DNA of 32,275 nt from a virus. Under the pieces are notes generated by a model. That model searched no databases. It was not told where the DNA came from and saw nothing but the letters and a program-made list of their open reading frames with translations. The position numbers and the translations under genes are program-made. The DNA lies in IMG/VR virus record IMGVR_UViG_3300028364_000096, positions 1 to 32,275 of that record; one strand, 5' to 3'. Each line of letters opens with the position of its first letter. Positions within the stretch are counted from its first letter, which is position 1. Of the stretch, positions 1 through 9,142 are shown piece after piece.

Positions 1-1306
1 TTGGTAGCGCAAGCACATATCCAACTCGGCGCACAACTCGCACCGCAGTCATATCCTGCTCAAACAAGTGAATGTCAGCAGAATCGGCCACGTTTCGGAT
101 TGTTGCCTCATCAGATACTTTGATGCGCATACCACCCTTATCACCGTACACAGCCGCCTTTGATAGATCACCAAAGAATAGGATCGCATCATCAGCAGTG
201 GCACTTGAGCCATCAGGCAGTGAATCAGAAAGCACAACCTCTTTCCCCATCAAACGTGTTGATGTCCCGTTTTGCAGGGCAGGGTAAATGTAGTTGCCTG
301 AGCCATCTTTCATCTCAGCGATAACGTCAAACGCACCAGTGTTCATGAACCACTTACCATTTCGGCGTGATGCATTTGGTGTCGCTGTGAGTACAGCACG
401 CAGCTTGGCTGGCGTGATGTCAGTGGCAAATGTGTCAGTTGCAGCAAGTGCAACTGAGTTGATGTTGCCGTTTTGCAACACACCAGTCCACACAGTACCG
501 TCACCATTGAAGAATTGATCATCCTCCTCTTTGGCAATAGCCTCAGCAAACAATTCAGCAACGTAGTTGGTGAGGTTGATTGCAGAATCCTCAATCAGCT
601 CATCAGTTAGTGGCACAATCGCCGCTAGTTTTTTGAGTTCTTGAGTAACACGTGACAGTGTCGCTTGAGTTGATGTTTTTTCACCAGCCTCATCAGTCCA
701 GAAAACTGAAAGCGCACCACCAACTGTGATCAGTCGCTTGTTACCAGCACCATTCATTGGCATATAACGCATTTCTCGGCGTGCAATACCATATTGATCC
801 TGTACAAGTCGCATGATCTCAGTTTCTAGTACCTCAGGCACGGTATAACCAGCCTTTGCGGTATCAGAATCTGATGTAGTCATTGCCTTGAGCGCAACGT
901 GGTCACGTGTGATCAATGCTTTCACAAAATCACGTGTTTCCTTGTCCGCTTTCACTTGCGTGTTGGTTTTCTTACCACCAGCAACAATGTGTGACTTGGC
1001 ACGATTTTCAACCGTTTCCTTGTCACCATCATCCTCATCAGCATCCTTGGTCTTTGACAGATCAGTGACAGCCTTTGAGACAGCTTTGCCAATTTCACGC
1101 TTGATAACAGCGTGCAGGCCTTTTTCATCCACTGTTTCATCATCCTCAGCATCATCTGATTCCTCAGATTCAACCTCAGCTGTTTCAACAGATTCATTTT
1201 GCTCATCAGTTAGTACATCTTTGTTTGCTTTCACAAACGCCAATTCCTCAGCTGATACTGCAACACCCTTTGCGATTTTCGCAAGGATAGTTTTGAGTAC
1301 AAACAT
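1..1306 (-). CDS. HK97-type major capsid protein (5' part; wraps to the window end)
   Basis: Forms the icosahedral shell. The ATG at 1306 opens a frame that runs off position 1 and, after joining the repeated ends, stops in the last 50 bases, giving 447 residues. Residues 1 to about 125 are charged, rich in Glu, Asp and Lys, and fit the delta (scaffold) domain that the protease encoded just upstream would remove; no separate scaffold gene is seen. The rest reads as an HK97-fold capsid, with a segment like YTVPEVLETEIM near residues 154-165 and the RLVQ and TDELIEDSA segments typical of the family. Order protease-capsid is canonical. The assignment rests on motif memory and position; cleavage near residue 125 is inferred. 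Confidence 0.93.
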   Translation of the reverse strand, partial: MFVLKTILAKIAKGVAVSAEELAFVKANKDVLTDEQNESVETAEVESEESDDAEDDETVDEKGLHAVIKREIGKAVSKAVTDLSKTKDADEDDGDKETVENRAKSHIVAGGKKTNTQVKADKETRDFVKALITRDHVALKAMTTSDSDTAKAGYTVPEVLETEIMRLVQDQYGIARREMRYMPMNGAGNKRLITVGGALSVFWTDEAGEKTSTQATLSRVTQELKKLAAIVPLTDELIEDSAINLTNYVAELFAEAIAKEEDDQFFNGDGTVWTGVLQNGNINSVALAATDTFATDITPAKLRAVLTATPNASRRNGKWFMNTGAFDVIAEMKDGSGNYIYPALQNGTSTRLMGKEVVLSDSLPDGSSATADDAILFFGDLSKAAVYGDKGGMRIKVSDEATIRNVADSADIHLFEQDMTAVRVVRRVGYVLALP

Positions 1307-1350
1307 AAATTATTGTTAGTTAGTCAGTGAGTAATACTGCAACCAAATGG

Positions 1351-2169
1351 CTACAGTTTGCCTTTCACGGTATTCAGCGTGCGGATTGCACGGTTGATTC
1401 TGTGAACGGCTTTGCCACGCAAAACTTTCTGTGCAGTCAGTTTCACTTTGGCGTTATCACTGCCCTTGCTCACAGGGGTTACAGTTGTACTGTTTTGATC
1501 TTGAGCATTTTCATCAGTGGCTTTTTCACTTGCTATTGTACCATCAAGGCGCTTGAGAATATCAAGCACATCAGTCAAAGCCTTGGCGTGTGTCTCAGTG
1601 AACACAACAGCTTTGGTTTCAGCATTCTTGGCATCATCAGCTTTGATTTTCTCAAGGCCTTTCTTGTACGCTTTGAGGTCAACACCATCAGCAGCAGCTT
1701 TCACCAATGCATCAGCGTTGGCTGGAATTGGTACACAACTCACCTCAAGCAACTCATTGCGTGTGAGGTATACGGTTGATTCATTTGTTTCCTCATCGTA
1801 CTCAATAGAATTATCAAGGTTTCGGAATCCAACTGAAAACGCTTTCATGTATCCACCTGCGTACAGGTTGAAAATGGTTTTGGCCATTTCGTATTCCTCA
1901 ACAGCAAACTTGATTGTGCCAGTGAGGTATTTCTTGCCATCAATGGTTTCAATCCCTAGTTTCACCATTTTACCAACAGGCAAATCCCAATGGTTGTGGC
2001 CAAATAGAATCACTGCATTTTTCATGTAGTTTTCTAAATCCCAACCATCCTGCACCACAATTTCACCGTGTCGATCCTCACCCTCAGTTGAGAATACACC
2101 TGTGATTGTGTAGGCATCACGGTCAATGCCTTTTGAGTCCAGTATCAATGTTGCCTGTTTTGGTTTCAT
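1351..2169 (-). CDS. Prohead (capsid maturation) protease, HK97 / U35 type
   Basis: Serine protease of 272 residues expected to cleave the capsid delta domain during prohead maturation. The family signature is visible: His58 in LFGHN and Ser112 in KAFSVGF, followed by a conserved LLEVSCVPIPAN segment at about 141-151. Residues 160-272 are a Lys/Ala/Asp-rich tail that may act as a scaffold-binding extension. It lies between the portal and the capsid genes, the usual order. A TATAAT lies 9 bases before the ATG, so it can be transcribed separately from the portal gene. No Shine-Dalgarno site is visible. Confidence 0.93.
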   Translation of the reverse strand: MKPKQATLILDSKGIDRDAYTITGVFSTEGEDRHGEIVVQDGWDLENYMKNAVILFGHNHWDLPVGKMVKLGIETIDGKKYLTGTIKFAVEEYEMAKTIFNLYAGGYMKAFSVGFRNLDNSIEYDEETNESTVYLTRNELLEVSCVPIPANADALVKAAADGVDLKAYKKGLEKIKADDAKNAETKAVVFTETHAKALTDVLDILKRLDGTIASEKATDENAQDQNSTTVTPVSKGSDNAKVKLTAQKVLRGKAVHRINRAIRTLNTVKGKL

Positions 2170-2178
2170 GTTGCGCTT

Positions 2179-2184
2179 ATTATA
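2179..2184 (-). promoter_or_regulatory. -10 box of the protease promoter (near-leaderless)
   Basis: Minus-strand TATAAT ends 9 bases before the protease ATG. With a normal -10 to start-site distance the mRNA would begin within about 3 bases of the start codon. No convincing -35 box is seen. Confidence 0.55.
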
Positions 2185-2211
2185 TCACGTTTACTTTTTG
2201 CTAAATTCGTT

Positions 2212-4365
2212 TTATTCCTTGATGAGCGCAGGCGCAATCACGCAGCGGCAATTTGGCTCTTGCGGATACTCAAGGCCGTTACTGAATGAATCGTATACGC
2301 CAACAATTTCACCATCCACTTTGAGGTGAGCATCACGCACACGTGAATCAAGTGTGGCCACCCACTCTTTGCCATTCACCACCTTGCTCACAGCGTATGA
2401 CTCTTGAAAGCCTGCATTGCTGGCAAAGGTTGATTCAGTACGTGCAATCAGCTCAGCACGTGATTGCTTAATGTCACCGTATACGCTGGATACTCGGCCA
2501 CGTAGCTTATCAACGCCCTCACCAGCTTTCACACCCTCAATGATGTTGGCAGTGAGCGCTTTGAATGTGGTTGAGTTCACACTGTCAGCAAAGAAAGCCA
2601 CACGATCAAGCAGCAGCGCTTTGAGTACCTGAGTGATTACAAAGTCCACCTCAGCCTTTTTTGCGCCCTCAATCAGCCGCACACCCTGCTCACCAGCACT
2701 CACAGCGATATCCTCATACACAGGCTGCATGAATGATTTGAAAATCTGATTTTCATCATCAATCTTGAGTACATCAAAAATCAGTTCCTCAGTTACTGCA
2801 TCAGCGGCGGCAATCTCATCCAGCTTTTCAGCCACACGCTTTTCTTGATTATCAAATATCTCACTGAGTTTTTGGCCAAAGCCTGAGGCACGGCGGTCAA
2901 TTCCTTTGTTGATATTCAACTCATAGGCCTCACGTGATTCAGTTGTTTTGAAAAAGCTCACGGTTTGAGGCTCTTTATATTCCTCAACATCGGCAACATC
3001 CTTTGCTTTCTTGCTCTTTTTGTAGTTTTCCACAGCCTTTTCCACAGCATCCTCAATGCTCTTTGTCAAATCCTCTTTGGTTTTGAGGTTTTTGTATAGT
3101 GACTTGCGCCCAATGAATATCTTTTGGCCGCCATACGTCTTTGCAAATGGATTGCCGCCAAGCGTAGTCAGTGGCACTTTGCTGAATTCAGCAGTGAGTA
3201 CATCACCACCCTCAACAGGCTCAAGGCCAAGGCGCAACCGTGATTCATTACGTGTATATACAAGGTCAGTCAGCTCTTTGATTTCAAGCGCTAGTGCCTC
3301 ACGCTTTTCAGGAATAGGTGACACGTACTCAATAAAGTATTCCTCACCAAAATCCTTTCTGATCAGCTGCTCATTGATTGCCTCAAAGATTTGCTTGGCC
3401 TCAGGATCAATTGTGTTGGTCATGAATGACTGCATTGCCATTTCACCATTGGCCAAATTCACATCATCTGAAATAATCAAGCCCTTTGGTACACCAAAAG
3501 CAACGAGAATATCATCACGTGTGAATTTCATTGACTCAATAAAATCCATTTCCTTTTGTGTGGTACTCACTTGCTGGTACTGTGTGCCGCCTTCTAAAAA
3601 GGCAATCTTGCTGTTGTTGCCACGCCCTTGAAATTTCTGATTCCAATCCAAACGCATTTCAGCTTTTTGCTCATCACTCCACGTTTCAGGATTTGAAAGC
3701 AGGGCATCAGGCCGTGCGTTATTCAAAAAGAAATTGCGCTGATACTCATTGGCATATTCCTCAACCTGCACACGATCCTTGGCGGCTTGCAGCGCTGCCA
3801 CACCAGTGCGGTTATCAATTGGATTTGTATCAAATAGGTGAACAATATCAGCCACCTCAAAGCGTGTGATGTTGCCCTGTGCTGTGAATTCATAGTGGCT
3901 GATGTATTCAGTGCTGTGCGCAATAGGCCGCATCAAATCAGGCCGTATATTCCACAGCTCAACCACTTGCCCTGCGTTGTTGCGCACTTTGTGCCAATAC
4001 GCCTCACCAGTCAGTGATTTGTTTGTGCTGGTGATCTTGATGAATTGTGTCCACGTTTGAAAAGGATTTGGCCTGTACATCAGGTCAAGAATTGGATGCA
4101 TCTGCACCTCTTGCACATCACCTTTGGTGTTGGTGATCCTGTGCAAGTTGTATTCAATTGAGCCAATCGTGTCAGCAATGACTTTCACTGATCTGAACAC
4201 ATACACGCTAGTGCTGTACTGCTGAATCAAATCAGCCTCATTCCAAGGTGAGCCACCCTGCTTTGAGTTTGTGAGGTCAAACCAACCACGCTCATCTGAT
4301 ACACCAGCGCTCTTGCCTTGAATTGCAGCGCCAATGCGCTTGAATACATTTTGTTGCTTTGCCAT
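2212..4365 (-). CDS. Portal protein fused to a Mu gpF-like (MuF) C-terminal domain
   Basis: 717 residues, well beyond the 400-450 usual for an HK97-type portal. Residues 1 to about 420 read as the portal ring subunit through which DNA is packaged (STSVYVFRSVKVIADTIG, a DILVAFGVPKGLI segment and a PIPEKREALALEIKELTD segment are typical). The C-terminal portion is helical and ends in a MuF head-morphogenesis domain: ELIARTEST, then WVATLDSRVRDAHLKVDG, and a CRC motif at about 706-708. Portal-MuF fusions are known in other phages, including cases with toxin cargo, but none is appended here. The gene follows TerL after 22 bases and has its own TGCTATAAT 10 bases before the ATG. Confidence 0.92.
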   Translation of the reverse strand: MAKQQNVFKRIGAAIQGKSAGVSDERGWFDLTNSKQGGSPWNEADLIQQYSTSVYVFRSVKVIADTIGSIEYNLHRITNTKGDVQEVQMHPILDLMYRPNPFQTWTQFIKITSTNKSLTGEAYWHKVRNNAGQVVELWNIRPDLMRPIAHSTEYISHYEFTAQGNITRFEVADIVHLFDTNPIDNRTGVAALQAAKDRVQVEEYANEYQRNFFLNNARPDALLSNPETWSDEQKAEMRLDWNQKFQGRGNNSKIAFLEGGTQYQQVSTTQKEMDFIESMKFTRDDILVAFGVPKGLIISDDVNLANGEMAMQSFMTNTIDPEAKQIFEAINEQLIRKDFGEEYFIEYVSPIPEKREALALEIKELTDLVYTRNESRLRLGLEPVEGGDVLTAEFSKVPLTTLGGNPFAKTYGGQKIFIGRKSLYKNLKTKEDLTKSIEDAVEKAVENYKKSKKAKDVADVEEYKEPQTVSFFKTTESREAYELNINKGIDRRASGFGQKLSEIFDNQEKRVAEKLDEIAAADAVTEELIFDVLKIDDENQIFKSFMQPVYEDIAVSAGEQGVRLIEGAKKAEVDFVITQVLKALLLDRVAFFADSVNSTTFKALTANIIEGVKAGEGVDKLRGRVSSVYGDIKQSRAELIARTESTFASNAGFQESYAVSKVVNGKEWVATLDSRVRDAHLKVDGEIVGVYDSFSNGLEYPQEPNCRCVIAPALIKE

Positions 4366-4375
4366 AGTTGATGAA

Positions 4376-4384
4376 ATTATAGCA
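4376..4384 (-). promoter_or_regulatory. Extended -10 box (TGCTATAAT) before the portal gene
   Basis: Minus-strand TGCTATAAT ends 10 bases before the portal ATG, between the TerL stop and the portal start. The TGn extension could compensate for the missing -35 box. The transcript would have almost no leader. Confidence 0.55.
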
Positions 4385-4387
4385 TGG

Positions 4388-5905
4388 CTATGTGGTGAAT
4401 CGTGCCACTGGCATCACCTCAAAGATCATGCGCATGGTAAGTGTGTCCATAAAGTCAGGTGAGCGCCCCAATACCAGCTTGATTTGATCCTTTGGCACGG
4501 TAGTCAGCGGCACATCTTTGTCAGCATCTTTGGTTTTCATTTGCTCAAGCTCTTGCGTGATCAGTTCCTGAATAGTCTCATTTTCAGTAGTGATGCCAAT
4601 AGCGTGCGCCTCAACCAACTCAGCCAATTTATACTGGCACTGCGCTTTGAGTGATTTGTAGTTTTCTGTTTTTGGAATCGTGCTGGCATTGGCATTGAAT
4701 TTCTTGCAGCCCTTGAGGCCATCTGATACACCACCACCCACACCATCATCATCAATCACAATGCGTGAGCGTGGTGTTTTGTATTTATTCTCAATGCGGC
4801 GCACCTCTTTGATCACCGTTGGAATACTGGTGATTTCATACACCCACATGCCTACCACCTGCAAGCCATACCAAAGCATGATCACAGTGCGATCCTGTCC
4901 ATAGCGTGCAACGTCACAGCTGATAGCCAGCTCACTGCGCTGTATCTTTGTAAAATCAAGTGTGCCATCAGCACGCCATACCAGCTTGGCCTCAGTCGTA
5001 CCATCAGCCAATACCGCCATGTTGGTGTACAGGTCAGTGATGGAATCAAAGCTCATCATTGCTGCTGGATCATCATCATATTCCCAATTGCCAAGCAACA
5101 AACGCTCAATGGTTATCTTTGAGCCTTTTTTCAATGTCGCAATGTATGTTGGCTCAATGAAAGGATTGTCTTTGGCCAGCGCAATCACCACGCCCCTGTG
5201 AGCTGGCAGCGTACCTGATTTGAAAGGCTTGTAAAAATCCTTGTATAAAAAATTCTTGGCAGGGTTACAGGTCAGCAGCATCTTTGGAATCAAACCATTG
5301 ATGTGCAGGCGGTATCGTATACGTGTTTTGAGTACGTCTTTGGCTTTGGCCATTACCTGCTGTGATTCATCAATGAAAACGCCTGTGTACTCAAATGAGC
5401 CAAAGCGGTCAAACTCAGGATCACGTGGCATCCATTTCAATTCCTTGAGGTACACCACACTCTTGGTTTGAGTGAAAGTGATGGTGTGCTTGATGATGTT
5501 GTATTTGTAGTCACGCCCCTCACGCAATCCCAGCAAACGGCAACAATCCCAAAAGGTGAGCAAGGTTGACTGCTCAAGCTCAAGCAGCACATTTCGGCCA
5601 ATCATCCACCGTGTGCGCTCATACTGCAAAGCACTGGTGATGATCCACATACAGCCAAGGAATGTCTTTGCACCGCCAGCACCACCGCCAAACATGATTT
5701 CCTCAGTGTGCTTATCCTCAAGCAGCTGCCACGCCTCATCCTGTTTGATGGTGGCAGTCCACTCAGCACCACGCACAGGCGCTTTCTCACCAGTCTCTTG
5801 AGGCGTGAGGCTTGATTCAATAGCATCCTCAGTCTCAACATAATTGCCAAGCGTGAGAAAATCAGTGATTGTCCAGCCTGTGGTGTCTATATCTTTGACA
5901 CTCAT
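4388..5905 (-). CDS. terL: Terminase large subunit (ATPase-nuclease)
   Basis: DNA packaging motor of 505 residues. The N-terminal ATPase has a Walker A loop GGGAGGAKT (residues 73-81) and Walker B GVFIDE (175-180). The C-terminal RNase H-like nuclease has Asp331 in ISCDVARYGQDRT, a VIDDDGVGGGVSD segment at 383-395 and a late Asp in FMDTLTM. All key elements are present, so it is probably active. Its ATG overlaps the TerS stop as ATGA, indicating coupled translation. No HNH gene was seen nearby, so packaging type (headful or cos) is undecided, although the circular map favours a permuted genome. Confidence 0.96.
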   Translation of the reverse strand: MSVKDIDTTGWTITDFLTLGNYVETEDAIESSLTPQETGEKAPVRGAEWTATIKQDEAWQLLEDKHTEEIMFGGGAGGAKTFLGCMWIITSALQYERTRWMIGRNVLLELEQSTLLTFWDCCRLLGLREGRDYKYNIIKHTITFTQTKSVVYLKELKWMPRDPEFDRFGSFEYTGVFIDESQQVMAKAKDVLKTRIRYRLHINGLIPKMLLTCNPAKNFLYKDFYKPFKSGTLPAHRGVVIALAKDNPFIEPTYIATLKKGSKITIERLLLGNWEYDDDPAAMMSFDSITDLYTNMAVLADGTTEAKLVWRADGTLDFTKIQRSELAISCDVARYGQDRTVIMLWYGLQVVGMWVYEITSIPTVIKEVRRIENKYKTPRSRIVIDDDGVGGGVSDGLKGCKKFNANASTIPKTENYKSLKAQCQYKLAELVEAHAIGITTENETIQELITQELEQMKTKDADKDVPLTTVPKDQIKLVLGRSPDFMDTLTMRMIFEVMPVARFTT

Positions 5906-6435
5906 TTGTTTCCATTCATTACCTGATCCACAATTTCATGTGTGGCCTCAGCTGAAAGCACGTTGCGTGTGACTTGGCCAACAGGCTGTGATTGAGTGCT
6001 ATCAACCTCACTGCGCTCACTGAATTCTTTGTTGCGTTTCAGTTTCAAATAGCTCAGTGCAATCTTTGGATCAAGCACCACGCCTTTGGCTACTGTTGAG
6101 CGTGCCGCCATTGGCACTGCCATCTTGAGCTGAGCGCACTCCAAAGAAAATTCAGGATTGCGGCTGAATATCTTTTGCAGTGTTTGAGCGTGTACGCCAG
6201 CATATATGCAAGTTTCCTGCACATTGCAATCAATGCTCAGTGCGTGCCTGATGCGCTCAAGCACCTCAGGTTGCTGCACCTCAATTGGTACACCCCCCTC
6301 ATTGGTCAAGCGTGCGCCACCACGCATCACACGTGCGGTTTTAGCATTGAGTATCAAACCATTCTCATACAACCAAGCACGCTGCCCTTTGTACATCACA
6401 ATTTTTCTTGGTTTATAGTGTTTTGACCGTGCCAT
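5902..6435 (-). CDS. terS: Terminase small subunit
   Basis: 177 residues. It precedes TerL with an ATGA overlap and should recognise the packaging site. The central part (LERIRHALSIDCNVQETCIYAGVH, written here only as landmarks LERIRHAL and CIYAGVH) followed by LQKIFSRNPEF reads as a helix-turn-helix of the kind found in small terminases. The sequence KIALSYLKLKRNKEFSER matches the C-terminal part common in this family. I chose the ATG at 6435 rather than an upstream TTG at 6456 because a TATAAT lies 9 bases before it. Function rests on position and the helix-turn-helix pattern. Confidence 0.8.
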   Translation of the reverse strand: MARSKHYKPRKIVMYKGQRAWLYENGLILNAKTARVMRGGARLTNEGGVPIEVQQPEVLERIRHALSIDCNVQETCIYAGVHAQTLQKIFSRNPEFSLECAQLKMAVPMAARSTVAKGVVLDPKIALSYLKLKRNKEFSERSEVDSTQSQPVGQVTRNVLSAEATHEIVDQVMNGNK

Positions 6436-6444
6436 TATACTTTG

Positions 6445-6513
6445 ATTATACAACACTTGCTGAAATATGGCCTTGAATTTACTCAGTAAAATGTGAATTC
6501 AGCAAGTGTTGCT
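6445..6513 (-). promoter_or_regulatory. Late promoter with two AGCAA-N3-TTGCT palindromes (site A)
   Basis: The -10 box TATAAT is at 6445-6450. One palindromic site (minus strand AGCAAGTGTTGTA, 6449-6461) overlaps its upstream edge and a second perfect site (6501-6513) lies with its centre 52 bp further upstream. Together they form a 14-bp inverted repeat, CAACACTTGCTGAA at 6451-6464 and its complement at 6498-6511. The expected -35 position reads GGCCAT, a poor match, so an activator or a phage factor may be needed. Gives the start of the terminase-head operon. Confidence 0.6.
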
Positions 6514-6544
6514 TTATCCACATATCCACATGATGTCCACAGTA

Positions 6545-6889
6545 TCAAGAAAACTCACTATTGATGAATGAATAACCATCAATGAGCATTGTATCCTCAC
6601 GCTTGCCATATTGCTTTCTACAATACTCAGCGTGATTGCGACACACAGGATCGTTTTGCCTGATTTCAATCATTTGCCAAAAATCATCATGATTCATTTT
6701 TTCACCATACTCATTGAATATATCTTTGTCACTCAACCAAGCCTGCATTTCAATAACACTTTTATAAAACTCACCGCTATTGTATTGAAATGTGAATTGC
6801 CAGCCAGCTGATCTTTTACCAAGATGCAATCGCCTAAATCGGTTGCAGTGTCCACATTCCTCAAGTTCTGTATAGTAGTTTGTACTCAT
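6545..6889 (-). CDS. Conserved phage protein with Cys pairs, function unknown
   Basis: 114 residues. The start MSTNYYTELEECGHCNRFRR followed by LHLGKRSAGWQFTF recalls a small protein found in many phage early regions, but I know of no function for it. C12-x2-C15 with C83, H86 and C90 could form a zinc site. It is the last gene of the early operon before the terminase promoter, and its ATG overlaps the stop of the upstream 62-residue gene. Soluble, no signal peptide or membrane segment. Confidence 0.75.
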   Translation of the reverse strand: MSTNYYTELEECGHCNRFRRLHLGKRSAGWQFTFQYNSGEFYKSVIEMQAWLSDKDIFNEYGEKMNHDDFWQMIEIRQNDPVCRNHAEYCRKQYGKREDTMLIDGYSFINSEFS

Positions 6890-7074
6890 GATCTCGTACC
6901 CTTATAAGCCCCACCAATAACATCACGCATCAACTCAATGGCCTCAGCACGATTCTCAGCACGCTTTGCCAATCCACTAGCACTGGCACTTGTACTGTCA
7001 TTATCCTCAAGCAACCAAAGCACTCGCCTCAGCTTTCGTATGTTGGTCAGCATTTTTCTATATGATCCAGCCAT
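6886..7074 (-). CDS. Small basic helical protein, unknown
   Basis: 62 residues, mostly predicted helix. The N-terminus is basic (KMLTNIRKLRRVLWLL) and the middle is rich in Ser and Ala. ATGA-type overlap with the next gene and a two-base gap to the previous one support real translation within the operon. No recognised domain; a role cannot be assigned. Confidence 0.65.
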   Translation of the reverse strand: MAGSYRKMLTNIRKLRRVLWLLEDNDSTSASASGLAKRAENRAEAIELMRDVIGGAYKGTRS

Positions 7075-7076
7075 AA

Positions 7077-7283
7077 CTATTCCTGATTACTCTCATACTC
7101 CAAACCATTGGCAAACATATACGCAGCAGTTTGCGCCTGTACCGCACGTGTTTGAGCATCAATGCTGGTGGATACTGATTGCAGTGCCATCCAAATGAAA
7201 AGCAGCCACACTGTTGCAAAAAAGAATGTGCCACCAATGTCACTGGCGTTTGTCACCTCAACCTTTGTGATTTCTTTGCTCAT
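7077..7283 (-). CDS. Small single-pass membrane protein
   Basis: 68 residues from the ATG at 7283, which overlaps the preceding stop as ATGA; an in-frame start 21 bases earlier lies inside the upstream gene. One hydrophobic segment, about residues 20-40 (FFFATVWLLFIWMALQS), is followed by a polar helix. It is inside the early operon with helicase and zinc-ribbon genes, so a host-membrane role early in infection is possible, but nothing in the sequence defines it. Confidence 0.65.
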   Translation of the reverse strand: MSKEITKVEVTNASDIGGTFFFATVWLLFIWMALQSVSTSIDAQTRAVQAQTAAYMFANGLEYESNQE

Positions 7284-7570
7284 GAGTCTTTTTTCATAAA
7301 CCAATAAACATCCTTGTATTTCTTTGAAAGTCTATCCTCACCACACTCACCACAAAGCTGATCATCACCCACCCACCAACTGTGACAATCCAAGCACATT
7401 GCCATTTCAACCAGACGTGCATCTTTTGGTTTGAATTCACCAGCGCACTCAGGGTACTCAACCTCTAAAAATAGCAGTGCTGATGTCTCACCAGTTGCAC
7501 CCTCAACAAAGTACGATCCTTTGTTTTCATAGTCTTGAAATGCGCACATTCCTTTTGATTTGAGCCTCAT
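7280..7570 (-). CDS. Small zinc-ribbon protein
   Basis: 96 residues. Two Cys pairs, C59-x2-C62 and C73-x2-C76, ten residues apart, form a typical zinc ribbon; it is followed by a lysine-rich end. The first half has a beta-rich segment (ALLFLEVEYPE). The start overlaps the previous stop by the ATGA arrangement. Such modules usually bind nucleic acid or partner proteins; which applies here is unknown. Confidence 0.7.
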   Translation of the reverse strand: MRLKSKGMCAFQDYENKGSYFVEGATGETSALLFLEVEYPECAGEFKPKDARLVEMAMCLDCHSWWVGDDQLCGECGEDRLSKKYKDVYWFMKKDS

Positions 7571-7902
7571 GCTGATTTTTTCTTATCGTGAATAATAAAT
7601 CTAGTGCCATACTCATACGTGCAACGCTCAAACTCACCAAGGAAAAAGCACACGCCATTATGCTCAAAATCACCCCTGAGTGATTTGTAATTCCGCACAT
7701 CATGAAACTCAAATGAATAGCAATCATAGTCACCACCCCTTTTCCAATCGCCATTTGGCAGCTGCACAAATACAGCGTTCAATGAATAGCCACTCATCTT
7801 GCGCCTCACTGGAATGAAAACAGCTTTTGTCACCTTACAACCATATTCAGCTGATGGCACAATTTCCAACTTTTGCTTTTTGTTCATTTCCTCAAATTTC
7901 AT
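7567..7902 (-). CDS. Unknown early protein
   Basis: 111 residues from the ATG at 7902, one base after the helicase stop; a longer in-frame reading would run back into the helicase gene and is not preferred. The sequence is beta-rich with several aromatic residues (GDYDCYSFEFHDVRNY) and ends in a basic tail HDKKKSA. No motif recognised. Tight linkage suggests co-translation with the helicase. Confidence 0.7.
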   Translation of the reverse strand: MKFEEMNKKQKLEIVPSAEYGCKVTKAVFIPVRRKMSGYSLNAVFVQLPNGDWKRGGDYDCYSFEFHDVRNYKSLRGDFEHNGVCFFLGEFERCTYEYGTRFIIHDKKKSA

Positions 7903-7903
7903 A

Positions 7904-9142
7904 CTAAAATAATTTATTACCAGCTGGCACTGCTGCCCTGAATAATGCGTCTTGCTCAATCACCTTTGGATGCATCTTGAATACACCATCATTGAGGCCA
8001 ATCAAATGCAGCCCTGCCAATGAGCGCACACGTGAAATTGCCACATAGCCTTGGCCATACTCAAACACGCTGCTCAAATCAATGCTGGCAGTATCCAAGC
8101 TCATCCCCTGTGATTTGTGTACTGTCACCGCCCACGCCAGCCGCAATGGAAATTGCTTGATCCATGCCTTGGTGTGGCCGTGTTCCTCAATCATCCACTC
8201 AGCCTTTTCAGGTGAAATGAGCTGGCCATTCTTGAGCTTGATGCGTGGCCTACCGTTCACAAAGTCATGCACGTGGCCAATCGTGCCATTCACGTATCCA
8301 TCTTTGAAATTGTTGCGTGTAAACATCACCACTGCGCCCTCTTTGAGTTGTAGCTTTTCAGGTGAAAGGCAACCACGCTTGAGTGTGTCAATCATGAATG
8401 GAATACCACCAGTTTGCATTTCAAATGTGTATTCCTTTTTGTTGATAGCATCCAGCTTTTGCTGATTCAAACGCTCAACATCCACATTGTGTGTGAATAG
8501 TAGCGTTTCAGGTTGATCACTGCCTTGGCAGTTGCTCAGTATCTCTTTGTGGCGTTCACTCACATTGCTGTTGCGCATAGCGGTCAACACCTCAAGGAAT
8601 TCAGGATCATTTTGCCTGTGTTGCTCAGTGAGGTAGCACACTGCTGGTTGAGCCATTTGCCATGCAAAAGATTCAAAGGCAAACATCATTTCCTCAGCCC
8701 CTTTCACCACTGGTGGCAGCTGGAAAAAGTCACCCACAAATACCACCTGCAAACCACCAAATGGCTCATTGGCGCTGAGTATCGCACGCAGTACCGCATC
8801 AACATCATTGAGCATCACTGCATCCAGCATACTCACCTCATCAATGATCAGCACCTGTGTCTCTTTTACCTTTTGGCTCACCCACTGATTATTCTTGATG
8901 AAATTCACTTGCGCTTTTGTCAGGTTGCGCTTGATTCCCATACCAGTCCAACTGTGGATGGTCACGCCATTGATGTGACTGGCAGCAATACCAGTTGAGG
9001 CAGTGATGGCATAGCCAACTTTTTCTTTTTTCAGGTACTCAACAAACTGTGTCACTGTGTATGTTTTACCTGCACCAGCCTCACCAGTCAGGAATACATT
9101 GTCACCGCTTTTCAGGATTTCTAGTGCTTGTGATTGTTTCAT
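7904..9142 (-). CDS. Pif1/RecD-type SF1B DNA helicase
   Basis: 412 residues. Helicase motifs appear in order: Walker A GEAGAGKT (20-27), the TASTGIAA segment (48-54), Walker B DEVSM (101-105), motif III GDFFQLPP (137-144), EQHRQ, and near the C-terminus TVHKSQGMSLD, which is characteristic of Pif1/RecD2-like enzymes. It should unwind DNA 5' to 3' and most likely serves as a replicative or recombination helicase, since no DnaB-type helicase is seen in the genome. Its length is minimal for the family, without large accessory domains. The ATG at 9142 overlaps the upstream stop (ATGA), which decides the start. Confidence 0.93.
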   Translation of the reverse strand: MKQSQALEILKSGDNVFLTGEAGAGKTYTVTQFVEYLKKEKVGYAITASTGIAASHINGVTIHSWTGMGIKRNLTKAQVNFIKNNQWVSQKVKETQVLIIDEVSMLDAVMLNDVDAVLRAILSANEPFGGLQVVFVGDFFQLPPVVKGAEEMMFAFESFAWQMAQPAVCYLTEQHRQNDPEFLEVLTAMRNSNVSERHKEILSNCQGSDQPETLLFTHNVDVERLNQQKLDAINKKEYTFEMQTGGIPFMIDTLKRGCLSPEKLQLKEGAVVMFTRNNFKDGYVNGTIGHVHDFVNGRPRIKLKNGQLISPEKAEWMIEEHGHTKAWIKQFPLRLAWAVTVHKSQGMSLDTASIDLSSVFEYGQGYVAISRVRSLAGLHLIGLNDGVFKMHPKVIEQDALFRAAVPAGNKLF